Positions 34,550-45,930 of a stretch of DNA of 64,000 nt are shown here, one piece after another. Below the pieces are notes generated by a model that saw only the letters and a program-made list of their open reading frames with translations, searched no databases and was not told the DNA's origin. Source of the DNA: Tupaia tana (lineage: Eukaryota; Chordata; Mammalia; Scandentia; Tupaiidae); the NCBI GenBank assembly GCA_026018925.1, contig JAKSZU010000013.1:75257791-75321790 (forward strand), written 5' to 3'. A program made the translations under genes and the position numbers. Numbering within the stretch: position 1 is the stretch's first letter; each line of letters opens with the position of its first letter.

Positions 34550-34822
34550 GGGACCAGCAGTTGGTGTAATAGCTATGTTGCTGGACTCCCATGTAGTCGA
34601 CCGCAGTTCAAGTCCTGGACCCGGTGGCTTAAACTCACGCCAGGCACATGTACGTGTGTGCCCAAGATCCCGAGAGGAGAATGGAGGAGAAGGGATTGTG
34701 GTGTGGCCATCCCCCTGGGGGGGGTGATTTCCCTCCCTCTTTCTGTCTCTCTCTGTCTTTCTGGCAAGCACATGTGTCCTATAGCTAAAATCTCTCCAGA
34801 AAAAAGAAAGAAAGAAAAAAAA
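34550..34822 (+). mobile_element. Family I SINE
   Basis: GGGACCAGCAGTTGGTGTAAT head, B box AGTTCAAGTCC, CCCCCTGGGGGGGG palindrome, and end box CCTATAGCTAAAATCTCTCC followed by an A-rich tail with AAAG repeats. Confidence 0.93.
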
Positions 34823-34964
34823 GATAAGTATAAAAGAAATCAAGGATAGTAAATGAAAACTTAGCAAAACTGTGGCCAAGAGAGAATAAAACTTTAATTG
34901 ATTAGAGAGGAAGTAAGCAATTGAAACCAAGGGAGAAAACTCAAAAATCCATATAGGGACTTCT

Positions 34965-35300
34965 TGTTTATTTATTATTTTTATATACATTCCATTGCTA
35001 TACATCATTTAGCTTGTAAAGAGAATTTATCCAACATGAAATACACCTCAGACCAGTTCAGTTAACAATACTATACACGTTATCATCAACAAGTGATAAA
35101 CCATTTCCGTGTCCCACAAATGTCTTACCTCTCTATTTTTTCTCCCTAATTACCTTCCCTACACGCTTCCTCTTTTGTACACTCCTTCCACATTGTCTCC
35201 AGTGTAATTATTTTCGATGCTTTTATGTCCTCCAATTCAGCCATATAGAGACTTTTCAAAAGTGAGAGTCAAATGATATCCTAGAAGTATCAGAACACAG
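34965..35300 (-). mobile_element. L1 3' UTR fragment
   Basis: Reverse 3' UTR character: TTTATTATTTTTATATACATTCC, CATGAAATACACC and a pyrimidine-rich CTCCCTAATTACCTTCCC stretch, similar in layout to the fragment at 25840. No coding text follows. Confidence 0.5.
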
Positions 35301-35437
35301 AGGCAATTACATCAAGAAAAATGCTTTTACCATGTGTAGAAAATTATAGAGACTAGGTCTGAGATCTGGTGTAAGTGATTGCTAGCTATTTGAGAATTAG
35401 AAATGATGCCTAGAAGTGTGTGGCACAAAAGGAGAAA

Positions 35438-35695
35438 TCTTTTTATTTTTAAAAAATTCTTGCTGTAGGGAGTGTGTACATGCTGGAGACAGAGAGTAGG
35501 AGTGAGAGAGAAAGTGAGACAGCACCTGAGGGGAGGTGGCCACAGCTGAAGTCCCTTTTCCTTCATTCTCTTCTGTGAGTTTGGACATGCTCACACATGT
35601 CCCAGTGTGTTTTTCAAACTGACAGGTCTGGACTTGACTGTGCAGTCGGCCATGTGGGATCTAGCTTCCTTAACCTCTAAACCATCTGCTGACCC
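35438..35695 (-). mobile_element. Family I SINE, old copy
   Basis: Decayed reverse copy from TTCTTGCTGTAGGGAGTGTG to AAACCATCTGCTGACCCC. Confidence 0.83.
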
Positions 35696-35959
35696 CTAAG
35701 ATAGTGATCTTTAGAAGTAACCAATGGGGGATGGAGGAGGCAATGTGGAGGGAGAAGTTGTTTTTGAAAATGAATATGAAAGGAAATAATGTTGAAAGTC
35801 ATGATAGACACAGCAATTCCTCCTCAAAAATAAAAGTAAAATCAAAGAAATATAAGACGGAAGACAATTTCTTCTAACCGCAAATCCTAGTACATAGCCC
35901 AAATTTCTCTCATACCACTGATAGAAGAAGCACATGTTGCAGATCAAGAAACATCAAAA

Positions 35960-36200
35960 CTATTTTTAAAAATTGCCTAAGGACACATGCACTTGGCAGA
36001 GGAAAAACAGATAGAGGAGAAAGCATTCCCCATTGGGGCAGTGGCATGAACAATCCTTTTTCTTCCATTTTCCATCCCGTTGGCATATGGGCATCCCTAA
36101 GCATCCAGTGTGTTTTTCAAGCTGCAAGGGCATGATTTGAACCATGGTGGGGCATGTGAGATTTGGCTCCCTTAACCACTAGGGTGTAGGGCCAGCCCCC
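35960..36200 (-). mobile_element. Family I-related SINE, old copy
   Basis: Decayed reverse copy: AAAAATTGCCTAAGGACACATG, a short purine tract, GTGTGTTTTTCAAGCTGC, and head ACTAGGGTGTAGGGCCAGCCCC. The head resembles the truncated copy at 24475 more than the young consensus, suggesting an older subfamily. Confidence 0.75.
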
Positions 36201-36512
36201 TAAAGATACTTTAAAATAAGGAGGAATACTGCCTCATGCATACATGCAATGCTTCTAATACATAAGAAATAATAGAGTAATAAAACTTTTCAGTTGATAA
36301 GGCACTCTTCCAGTCCGATCTCAAGCAAAGGACCATTATAACAGAAACTATTTAAAGAAAATCTTCATAAAATCTCTACAGAGAGGAAATAAACTTTTAA
36401 CTTTAGAAAGTCAAAAATCAAAAATAATTTTAAAAAGAAAACCAGAAGATGAGAAATGAAGGCTAGACAAATACCCAAATTCAGAAAAATAGAAATAAAA
36501 TATACAAATTTC

Positions 36513-36682
36513 TGCAGCCAGGTGGTAGTGCAGTGGTGATAAAACTGTACCCACTTGGAAAAGGTCCTAGTTCATGTGTTGGCATGCCAGGTGAGTAACC
36601 CTCTGAGACTGGGGATGATTGAGGAATGAAAACTCTCTTCATGGTACCCCTTCTCTCTGTCATTCTCTCTCCTGGAAAAAAT
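36513..36682 (+). mobile_element. Family III SINE, shortened
   Basis: CAGCCAGGTGGTAGTGCAGTG head, AAAAGGTCCTAGTTCATG, and the end TCTCTCTGTCATTCTCTCTCC with an A-rich tail. It shares AAAGGTCCT-GTTC and the tail with the copy at 40434. Confidence 0.6.
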
Positions 36683-36799
36683 TTTTTAAAAATTTAAAAA
36701 AAGAAACACATTTCCCACAGAAAAATAATTTCAATTATGTACGATAAGAGGAAGCCTATATTCAACTAAATATAAAACATTCATAAGTAATATATATTA

Positions 36800-36948
36800 T
36801 TTTATTAATTTGACACTATGAAAAGTGAAATGAACATTTTAATTTCTGTCCATACCTGATAAATCTCTAATTTTATTGTTGTATTGTTACTTTAATTTCT
36901 ATAATGTTTACCTTTATGCCCTAAATATATATATATATATAGTATATA

Positions 36949-36997
<49 letters not shown>

Positions 36998-37250
36998 ATC
37001 TAGAGCTTGATTCATTTCCTTTTAGCATGTTCTCTGGAGTTAGATAGAAGAAACTGTTTTATTTGCATAAAACTCCAAATAGCTTTCACCATCCCTTCTT
37101 ATCATTCCTCTCCCATCCTTTACTGTTTCTAGCAACCACTATTCTAATCTCTCTTTTTATGGTGTCAGTTGTTTTAGCTTCCACATACAAGTGAGAATAT
37201 ACAATATTTTCCTAGCCTTGTTTCTGTATTATTTAAAAATAATAAGCCTC
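36800..37250 (-). mobile_element. L1 3' UTR fragment
   Basis: Reverse 3' UTR text: CACCATCCCTTCTTATCATTCC, AGCAACCACTATTCTAATC and CACATACAAGTGAGAATATAC. A (TA)n tract at 36925-36994 lies within or beside it. Confidence 0.6.
36925..36994. repeat. (TA)n microsatellite
   Basis: Seventy bases of TA repeats with one AGTATATATACT interruption that is itself palindromic, so the whole tract can fold back. Confidence 0.95.
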
Positions 37251-38408
37251 GTGATTTTATTTTAAGTAACAGTGAATCCATCTGGTTCGGTAATGTCCAG
37301 AAGCATTGTCAGGGACTGGAGGAATGTTCATCTAGCCCTGTGGTAGCTTTAATTCAGGTGAGTTACCTCCAAATATTTACTCAGCTAATCTCTCCCACTG
37401 ACTGCTCTGTGCATACATCTCTTCTCGTTTACCCCTAAAGAATGTGGCAATGTTTGTGCAGGAAGTCTATATGTTTCTCTTCAACTAACTCTGATCATCT
37501 CTAGTTAAGATGATCACCACATAGAATACATTTCTCCCTTACTTGTCTGCCTATCTGATTCCAGAGATGGTGGGAGGCTGTTAAGCTTCTGCTACAGACT
37601 TTGCAAAATACCTGGTTATTGCCAAGTTGCTCAGGGTTTCAAATTCTAGATCTTTGAACATAGACTGCATGACAATCGTTAAAATTTACACAAATATAAA
37701 ATACTTTAAACATATGACCACACAGCTCAGCACTTTTTCTGTCTCCAGTCTTTGATCTGTTTATATATATGTTTGGGGACCCTGGGGAGGGCAGAATTAT
37801 TCAATACATCTTCTATAGAAGAAAAAAAAAGGGGGAGAGGTTAGCAATCTTTACTTGACTTACATCCAGCTGCAACATTTCTTTTGGAAGTTCTTTATTA
37901 TGTTAAATATATTACTAAAAACTTTCTCTAGACTCCAGTAATTGAATGGATGTTTTCCTTTTCTTCCAGTTCATCAGTTTTGCACTGTGGGAGAGAGAGA
38001 CTATCCTATGTGGGTACATATTTTCACAATATCAAAATTTCTCAAGCAACTATTTCTATGAAGTATATGGCCAAGCTGATTTACTAACTGACAGCGCTAC
38101 TAGTTTCCTGGTAGATACTTGGGAATATATGCTGTATTAAATCTGTTTGTGATATAATATGGTTTTCACTGTCTACTCTATCATGTCCACCATCACAACT
38201 CACCGTCCAGGATAAGATAAATATTATTTAAATGGAGATGTTATAAAGATTAGTTCAAATATGGGAAATTGCATGAATTCTATAATGTATACTGTGAAAT
38301 ATTTTCATCAAACAAGATTAAGAAATGAAAATATCATCCCTACCTTTCAAAATCCACCCCTCTTGACATTTTACGGAGTATACCTTCAATGGACACTGAA
38401 ATGGTTGA
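37251..38408. other. Unassigned DNA
   Basis: No gene or repeat recognised. The frame at 37946-38140 shows no domain and runs into LTR-flanking DNA. Confidence 0.45.
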
Positions 38409-38413
38409 CTAGA

Positions 38414-38922
38414 TGTTTTTCTTTGAGTTGCTATAATACAAATGCATAGAATAGGTTTCTTATAAATACAAAAATTGATTTCTTACAGTTCTGGAGGCTG
38501 GAAAGTCCAACATCAAAGTGATGGGGGATTTGGTGTCTGATGAGGGACCACTTCCTGGCTCATAGATGGTCCATTTATTGCTGTGTTGTCACATGGGAGA
38601 ATGGGTGAAGGAATCAGTTGGGCATTTTTTATTAGGGCACTAATTGCATTCATGAAGATGGAGCCCTTATGGGAACCAGCAGTTAGCGTAATGGCTATGT
38701 CGCTGGGCTCCCACGTAGTCAACCGCGGTTCGCGTCTCGGACCCGGTGGCTTAAAACTCACGCCGGGCGCGTGTGCGTGCGTGCCCAGGATCCCAAGAGG
38801 AGAATGGAGGAGAAGGGATTGCGGCGTCACCATCCCCTCTTGGGGGTGATTTCTCGCTTTCTGTCTCTATGTCTCTCTCTGTCTGTCTGGCGAGCGCAAG
38901 TGCCCTATAGCAAAAACCTCTC

Positions 38923-38957
<35 letters not shown>

Positions 38958-39073
38958 TGGAGCCCTTATGACTTAATCACTTCCAAAAAAGCTCACCTCC
39001 TAATACCATAATCTTCAGGGTTAGGATTTCAACATATGCATTTTGGTGTGACACAAATATTCAGACAAAAGCA
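38414..39073 (-). mobile_element. Solo MaLR LTR (MST/MLT1-like) with target duplication
   Basis: Reverse copy of a MaLR LTR. Landmarks are GTTGCTATAATACAAATGC, TTCTTACAGTTCTGGAGGC, GATTTGGTGTCTGATGAGGG, TTAGGGCACTAATTGCATTC, TCCTAATACCATAATCTTC, GGTTAGGATTTCAACATATG and GACACAAATATTCAG. The 5-bp sequence CTAGA flanks both ends (38409-38413 and 39074-39078), as expected for this superfamily. No internal region is present. A Family I SINE splits it at 38672. Confidence 0.9.
38672..38954 (+). mobile_element. Family I SINE, young copy, inside LTR
   Basis: Full-length CpG-rich forward copy with an A29 tail, flanked by the 16-bp duplication AGATGGAGCCCTTATG (38656 and 38955) made of LTR sequence. 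It is younger than the LTR. Confidence 0.96.
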
Positions 39074-39078
39074 CTAGA

Positions 39079-40433
39079 TAAATAAGACATGTAGGGGAAA
39101 ATATAGATGAACTGAAGTAGACTGGGAGGCCCATAGTCTTTAGGTTATGAGTCCTTTTAGCATGAACGTGCTAGTCTTAAGATGGTGTATAGTGAGGAAG
39201 AAAGCCATGTACATATCGGCAGATCATCATGTAAAAATGTGTGTGTGCATGCACACACATGTTTTGGGGAAGGAGTGTCAAGGAACACATCTTCATGAGA
39301 ATCTTGCCTATTGTTATCATCGAATTTGAACTCATGGCCTCATTTAGACCACGGTACTCAAATTTGCATGCCAGTTTTGTAGGCATTTCTTGGGAACTTA
39401 GGCACACTATTTCATGTGCACTTCAGTGAAGTGTAACTGATGAATATGAAAATGAACATGTCCATGTTTGCTGTTTTTTGAATGTCGTGATTTGATTGTA
39501 ATAGAACAATATTGACAGTGGAAAATGTAGGAGATCTCTATACAGCACTCGTGAAAATAGTTTTTTTAGAGAAAGGAAACTCATATAACTTCATGATTTT
39601 TACAGGAAATAAAGCAAGGCAAACTTTCCAGAAAACAGAATATTACATCTTAAAATGAACTCCCTAGACTGAGACCTTTACTAAATCATATGCATAAATG
39701 CTAATGAAAAAAGAGTTTGTTCAAAGATGACTTTGTTCCTATTCACCTTCAATAAGCAGGTGTTAGAATTCCTATAAGAAAAGTCATTATAAAGATAAGT
39801 AGCTTTAGATCCCATGCCATTATTTTCATCATTCATAAGTGCTGTTTACACTTGCTTTGGTACACATTTGCTTTGTTGATTTATTTTGCTATTTTCTCCC
39901 ATGTGAGGGAATAAAACTGCTACAAATGATTCCCCTCAGCCATTTCAACATTATTTTATAACAAAATTACTAATATAAAACAAGGGCACTGCCGTACTCC
40001 TGTCTAAGACACCAGGGAAAATTAATAGCTATTTGTGTAAATGGGCAGCAGAACTTGCAAAATTTGTGTTTCTTTATTGTTGGGAGCATGTTAGTTCCTG
40101 AGATTATTGTTTTAATGATAAAGCATGAATGCTGTCAAAAATGCAGGAATAAGTGAAAAAGAATCCAAGAATCATTCTAATGTACTAGTAACTTGTTTAT
40201 TATGCATGGAGAGAGTGGGATGGGGATTGGGGATTGGATGGGGGAGTTGTTCTTCCCTAGGAACATCAGTGTCTCTGGAGTTGTCTAGATTAATGTCACT
40301 ATACAAATGTCAGAAAAAATAAATAGGCAAACTAACAATATTTTGGAATTGAATGTAGGGAAAAAAATGGAGTAAAATGTTTAACTCACAAGGATACACG
40401 ATTACTTCCAGTTAATTTGATAACATTTCTTCA
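39079..40433. other. Unassigned DNA
   Basis: No repeat or gene recognised. Small frames here have no domains. Confidence 0.45.
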
Positions 40434-40640
40434 GGGGCCAGATGATGGTGCTATGATAATGCTGCTGGACTCGCATACAAAAGGTCCTGGTTCGCATCCT
40501 GGGAACTCCGACTATGCCAGGAGTACACACATGCCCACAACCCAGGGGTGGATTGCATGAAGATGGTTTTGGAAAGTACCTCTCTTTCTCTGTCACTCTC
40601 TCTTTCTCTCCCAGCAAAATGAACAAATTAAAAAATAGCA
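40434..40640 (+). mobile_element. Family III SINE
   Basis: GGGGCCAGATGATGGTGCTATG head, AAAAGGTCCTGGTTCGCATCC with a good B box, CCCAGGGGTGGATTGCATG, then TCTCTGTCACTCTCTC and CCCAGCAAAATGAAC plus an A tail. It is the clearest member of this group. Confidence 0.7.
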
Positions 40641-40737
40641 TTATTTGATATTATGTAAGAAAAATATGGTCAAAATTACAAAGTAAAAAAAAAAAAAAAT
40701 TCCAAATGTTTGGCACAAAGGGCCCATTAGATCCGAG

Positions 40738-40825
40738 TTAATGTTTATTGTGTATTTACCACGTGCCAGGAACGGTTCTATTTAATTTATTTATTTTCAT
40801 CTTAATTCTTAAAAATTTTTCAAAG
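40738..40825 (-). mobile_element. MIR-like fragment
   Basis: TGTTTATTGTGTATTTACCACGTGCCAGGAACGG, split here into TGTTTATTGTG and CACGTGCCAGGAAC, followed by TTCATCTTAATTC. This is the reverse of the conserved MIR/L2 3' end. Confidence 0.55.
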
Positions 40826-41394
40826 TTTAAAACTATATTATCAGCTTTTCCCGTCTTTCTATGTTCCCATTTTCTTCATGATAGAGGATTGCAGTACATT
40901 GAATGAGTAATATTGCTTAAAGAGTCTCAAGATGTCATTTTGCTCTTAGGAAAAAAAAGATCATATTCCAGGTATATAAAGAATGAACTAGTACTGGAGT
41001 AATGTTTTCCATAATTTTTATATGCAAGTTCTTTTCCAAATGAACACTTTGTTATAGAAACAATAATCCTAAAATTATGTTATTTTAAGAATATTTTTTA
41101 TATTCCATAAAAATTCAACAATGGAAATGCTCCCAAGGAGATGTGGACAAAGAACATGCCCACAATGAAGTTATTTTGTGATGTGTATTTTCTCCCTGAA
41201 TTATCTGGTATTAGGAATCCACAAGATTTATGTGTCATCTGTAATGTGAAATCACTCCCTGGGGTGAGATTTAATATGCCTTCAATCACCACACACTCTT
41301 ATTCTCTCATGTACTGAAGAAAAAGGATTCTTCTTAAACTTTCATTTTATATTTTTTGACTAATTATGTGCATTTAAAAAAAAGTAGTGCATTC
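40826..41394. other. Unassigned DNA
   Basis: No repeat or gene recognised. Confidence 0.5.
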
Positions 41395-41411
41395 TATAAT
41401 TAAAAATATCT

Positions 41412-41686
41412 ATTTTTTTTTTTTGGAGAGGTTTTTGGTTTGGTGCATGTGCACTCGCCAAAAAGACAGAGAGAGATAGAGAGATAGAAAGTGAGAAATC
41501 ACCCCCCCCCCCCCCCCAGGGGGAATAGCCATGCCACAATCCTTTCTCTTCCATTCTCCTCTTGGGATCTTGGGCACACACGCACACACACCCGCAATGA
41601 GTTTAAGCCACCAGGTCCGGGACTTGAACTGCGGTCAACTAGATGGGAGTCCAGAGACATAGACATTATGCCAATTGCTGGTGCCA
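41412..41686 (-). mobile_element. Family I SINE with poly-C expansion
   Basis: Reverse copy flanked by the perfect 17-bp duplication TATAATTAAAAATATCT (41395 and 41687). The C6 block has grown to 16 C at 41502-41517. Confidence 0.95.
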
Positions 41687-41861
41687 TATAATTAAAAATA
41701 TCTTGAAAAATATACAGAGCAAAGAGAATGGTCAAAACTCCAGACTCACTCCAGAACGCTGATATTTACCAAAATTGTCTTGTATATTAATAACAACACT
41801 GCCTTTTAGGAAGTGACTTTAGAACCTCATGTTGGTTTTGGCATTAAAATGTATGAAAGAG

Positions 41862-42098
41862 TGGGGCCAGGAGGTGGCATGGTGTTTAAGGTGCTGGACT
41901 CCCAAGTGGCCGACCACAGTTTGAGCACTGGACCTGGCATGGGCATGTGTGCCTATACTCCCAAGAGGAGAATGAGGAAAAGGGGCTGCTACATGGCTAT
42001 TCCCTGGGGGTTGATTTCTCACTTTAGTTCTCATTGTTTCCCTTTTTCACCTCTCCAGGGAGCACAGGTGCCCTATGGTAAAAACCTTTAAAAAATGT
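41862..42098 (+). mobile_element. Family I SINE, old subfamily
   Basis: Head GTGGGGCCAGGAGGTGGCATGG is Family II-like, but the body has the Family I middle (GAGGAGAATGAGGAAAAGGGG, CCCTGGGGGTTGATTTC) and end box CCCTATGGTAAAAACC. It may be a link between the two types. Confidence 0.8.
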
Positions 42099-42744
42099 AG
42101 GAAAGCAGTATGCGCTAGTGATAAAATAATAAATAAATAAAACAAGTAATTTCACCAGAAAGTTGTCATTACCCAAGGTAGGTTTAGCAACTAACATCTT
42201 TATTCCCTTTTTAGATATGAAGTGGATAAAGTACTGACTTTTCCCCAAAACTCACAGACTTCTAGGGATAGCATAAAGGTGTCATAAGTCTGGATATTAA
42301 TACTACAAACCATAAATTCCCAGGCAGTAGAAATTCAACTTCCACTATATAACCATGTTATTAGCACAGTTACGACTACTGTGAGGAGACTGATAGAGTA
42401 AAATCTGAGGCAATAAAGATGAGTTTATATCCCGAATCTCCTCTTCTGGTCAATCCATCTGAGTCAGATGCAAACTGTGTTTTCTTAACTCCCAAGACTT
42501 CGGCCAGAGAGATGCCTGGAACTGCTTGATTCGCACCTCTCTCTGGCTGTCTTGGTCTCCATGGAGTCAGCTCTAAAGTTGTCCTCTCTTACACGTGCAG
42601 GCCTGGTACAGCATACAAAGAAAGCTTCTCACACATAGTAGTTATGTAAATCTGAAAGTAAATAGATTAATAAATATAAATATGTCCTAAATATTGCAAT
42701 TACTCAGTGATTATCAGAAATTCCAATTTATATATATTTTATAT
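42099..42744. other. Unassigned DNA
   Basis: No repeat or gene recognised. Confidence 0.5.
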
Positions 42745-42822
42745 TTTTATTGCCAGAGAGTATGCATGCTTGAGAGAGAGAGAAAGAAAGGGGGAGAGAA
42801 AGACAGAAGGAGAGCAACAGAG

Positions 42823-42853
<31 letters not shown>

Positions 42854-43393
42854 GGAACCCACACTCGATCCACACTCATTGAGGGAAGGTCATGCCATAA
42901 TCTTTTTCCTTCCATTTCTCCAACTCATCAGAATTTGTCACACATATGCACATGCACCCAGTGTGTTTTGGGTATGCATTTTTTTTTTTTGGTTGTTGTT
43001 GTTGTTCTGTTTTGTTTCTTTCTTTCTTTTTTTTTTTTTTTTTAAGAGATATTTTTGCTATAGAGTGCAGGAGCTTGCTGGTGAAACACAGAAACAGAGA
43101 GACAGAAAACAAGAAATCACTCCCCAGATGGCATGGCCACACCACAATCCTTTCTCCAGTCTCCTCTCCGGATTTTGGGCACACATGCACACACTCCTGG
43201 CGTGAGTTTCAAGCCACCAGGTTCAGGACTCAAACCACAGTGGACTATGTAGGAATCCAGCAAAGTAACCATTACACCGTCTGCTGGTCCCAGAATAGCT
43301 TGTTTTTAAACCATTGGGGCCAGGATTTGAACTGTGGTTGCCATATGAGATTTTGTTTCCAACACATGGTGCTTAATCACCAACGGGCCCTGC
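42745..43393 (-). mobile_element. Old Family I SINE split by a later SINE
   Basis: The tail-side half lies at 42745-42975 (TTTATTGCCAGAGAGTATGC, GA-rich tract, CATGCACCCAGTGTGTTTT). The head half resumes at 43297-43393 (AAACCATTGGGGCCAGG, TTTGAACTGTGG, ending GGGCCCTGCC). The copy at 42979-43292 lies between, so one SINE has landed in another. Confidence 0.65.
42979..43292 (-). mobile_element. Family I SINE nested in older SINE
   Basis: Reverse copy with a long mixed T/TG tail side (42979-43042), AAGAGATATTTTTGCTATAG and a head ending CCGTCTGCTGGTCCC. Confidence 0.85.
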
Positions 43394-43946
43394 CAGAAAT
43401 TCAAATTTAGAGTGTCCTATAACTTCTAACCCTATGTTAAAACCTGTTCTTTTTTTCTGGCTCCAACTGGCTCTTAATCTCTAAAATTAATTTTAAAATA
43501 TCCAAATTAATTGACTTATTCATTGATTAATTACTTAAATTTTGGTTCTTATCCACATCTAGAGAACCTCTCAGGCTTTCTGGTTGCTTTTGAACTGTAA
43601 CCTTGCCAATTTTTCGTACAATTTTTCCAAGTAATCAAAATTCTTTCTTTGAATTCACTGACTTTGCCTGGGGCCTGATACATATGGATAGAATTTCTTG
43701 AAGTAACTTGCTATCTGCCAACCTGCACTGCATGGTACTGTTAGTTCCTGGGTTCTGCATTACCGCATTCTAACACCATGGTTCTCTAGAGAATGGTCCA
43801 TAGTAGATGCATGTAGATGTTACTACGTACTTAGCAACTGTACCACAAAATAAATAGTCTCACTTCCTTTCCTTATATCTAGCATTATGAAGTTTGCTCA
43901 ATTCTGTATTTTTTCTTTCAGGTTTTACTTCTTTCTCATCATTATC
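43394..43946. other. Unassigned DNA
   Basis: No repeat or gene recognised. Confidence 0.5.
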
Positions 43947-44234
43947 TTTTTTTTTCTTTTTTTTTTTTTTTTTTTTAATTTGCAAGATGGCATGTGTACT
44001 CACTAGAGAGAGACAGAGAAAAAGAGAAAGAAACTGTGAAAGTAACCCCATGGTGAATACTCATGCCAAAATCCCTTCTCCATTTTCCTGTCTTTCAAGA
44101 TTTGGGACACACACACACACACACACACACATACACACCTGGCATGTTTTGCAAGACTTATGTCCCGAGACTTGAACTTTCTAGCAGGTTATGTGGGATC
44201 TAGTTGCCTTAACCACATGCCACAGGCTGGCCTC
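43947..44234 (-). mobile_element. Family I SINE with (CA)n
   Basis: Old reverse copy from a long T run and TTGCAAGATGGCATGTGTAC to ACATGCCACAGGCTGGCC. A (CA)n tract at 44107-44137 occupies the alternating GCAC segment. Confidence 0.82.
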
Positions 44235-44249
44235 ACATTTACTTTTTTC

Positions 44250-44491
44250 TTTTATAAGAAAGATTTTTGATATACGGCGTGTGCACCTGCTCGAATGATA
44301 GAGAGATAGAAAGTGAGAAATCAGCTCCCTGGGGGGATGGCCACACCACAATCTCTTCACTTCTATTCTCCTTTCTGGACTTTGGGTTGGTACACACACG
44401 TACCCAGCATGAGTTTCAAGCTGCCGGGTCTGGGACTCAAACCCCAATCATGGGAGTCCAGCAAAATAACCATTATGCCATCTGTTGGTCC
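44250..44491 (-). mobile_element. Family I SINE
   Basis: Reverse copy from AAAGATTTTTGATATACGGC to GCCATCTGTTGGTCCCC, lying in the same orientation next to the copy at 43947. The B-box side is shortened by about 10 bp. Confidence 0.87.
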
Positions 44492-45140
44492 CCATTAACA
44501 TTTTTAATGTCCCTCCAAATGTGTACACAATCCATGAAAAGACCTCTAGGCTGAATGCTTTTTCTACCATTTTTGGATTTACTCCCGTGATCAACACTAA
44601 AAAACGTTAGAAAGAAAAAATATCTTTGACTGATGATCAGCATGTTGAGGCAGTCTTTCAGTTGCACATAACAGAAAAGAAGGATTCTATAATATGAGGA
44701 GGAATGAGTCAAAGGATCATGGAAGAAACTAAAGTGTGGTTGAAGACAAAAATTGGTTACCATGTTTCATAGTCTCCAAGGAATCAACTCTGTCTTGACC
44801 TCATGTGTTTCTTCTGGCCCTTCCAAATTGTGATATTTGGTGCACATTAGTTGACTAAGTGTTTTCACAAGATTCCATAAGCTTCTCACTGCTGCACACT
44901 GAAAACATGTCCTTACAGGGCAGAGGGAGAACCTGAAAAAAGTGTATTTACATTTTTTCAATGGTGCATAACATTTGAATTTGTTCTGATTATTTTGAAA
45001 ATTTGCTTTTAGAAATGCAAGTTCTTTTCATCTCTGTATGTCATTATTGTTTTCTTATTGAGGACAAAAGGTGTGCATTTATTTTTGATTAGCAAGTTTT
45101 AGGACTGGGACAATAAGTATTGTATGAAAAACATTGACAT
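44492..45140. other. Unassigned DNA
   Basis: No repeat or gene recognised. Confidence 0.5.
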
Positions 45141-45151
45141 AACATATAATG

Positions 45152-45322
45152 CAGGGGTCGGCAGGTGGCATGGTGGTTAAGATGTTGGACTTCGACATGG
45201 TGGACCACAGTCCAGTCTCAGACCTGGAGGCTTATTCTCTCACTTTGTCTCTGTCTCTCTCTCCCTTTCTCTCCTAAAATTAAATAATAATAATAACAAA
45301 TAAATTAAAATAAATATTATAA
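45152..45322 (+). mobile_element. Family II short SINE
   Basis: CAGGGGTCGGCAGGTGGCATGG head, TTCTCTCACTTTGTCTC tract, and an AAATTAAATAATAATAATAAC tail. Flanked by the exact duplication AACATATAATG (45141 and 45323). Confidence 0.92.
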
Positions 45323-45789
45323 AACATATAATGAAAGCTACAATTGCAAAAGTATATGAACAAATTAATATTTGATAATATTTAATGTATAGATGACACC
45401 CACATAAGATTTTCCATGGAAACTTACCATGAATGAGACCATGAGGAAAAGTTACATTTTTAAACTGGGAAATAAAATGGTGCTTTCTTTGAAAAGAAAG
45501 GACTATATATCACATATTTTGATTTTGTTTTGTTCTGTATTATAAACCAAAAAACAGACCAATAACAGTAACCATTTCATCCAAAGCTCTATTTTTATCT
45601 CTTCATGTTTTAGCCTAAAACTCAGATTTCTGTCGTTGGTACTTCTTTCTTATTTTATGAATTTTATTAAAGTTTCTGAAATATTTTATAGTTTGAAAGG
45701 ACAAAATCAGTGGAGGATAGAAATGTTATGGAGTTTTTTTTCCTCAGATGAATCTTTACTATATATAGGTAGCAATCAAGGAACTAAAT

Positions 45790-45930
45790 TGGGGACAGCA
45801 AGTGGTATAGGGGTTAAGGCATGGGACTCCCACATGGAGGATCACAGTTTAAGTCTGGGATCTGGCAGCTTAAAAATCACTTTCCTTGTTCCTTTTTCCT
45901 TCTCTCTCTCTCTTTCTTCCTTTAGAGATT
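45790..45930 (+). mobile_element. Family II short SINE, tail decayed
   Basis: TTGGGGACAGCAAGTGGTATAG head, CACAGTTTAAGTCTGGG B-box region, CTCTCTCTCTCTTTC, then the A-rich tail is lost or fused into AT-rich DNA. Confidence 0.75.

Noticed and set aside
34526-35008. 160-residue open frame on the minus strand
   Set aside because: Its C-terminal half is the Family I SINE read in reverse (34550-34822), and the rest crosses AT-rich DNA and an L1 3' UTR fragment.
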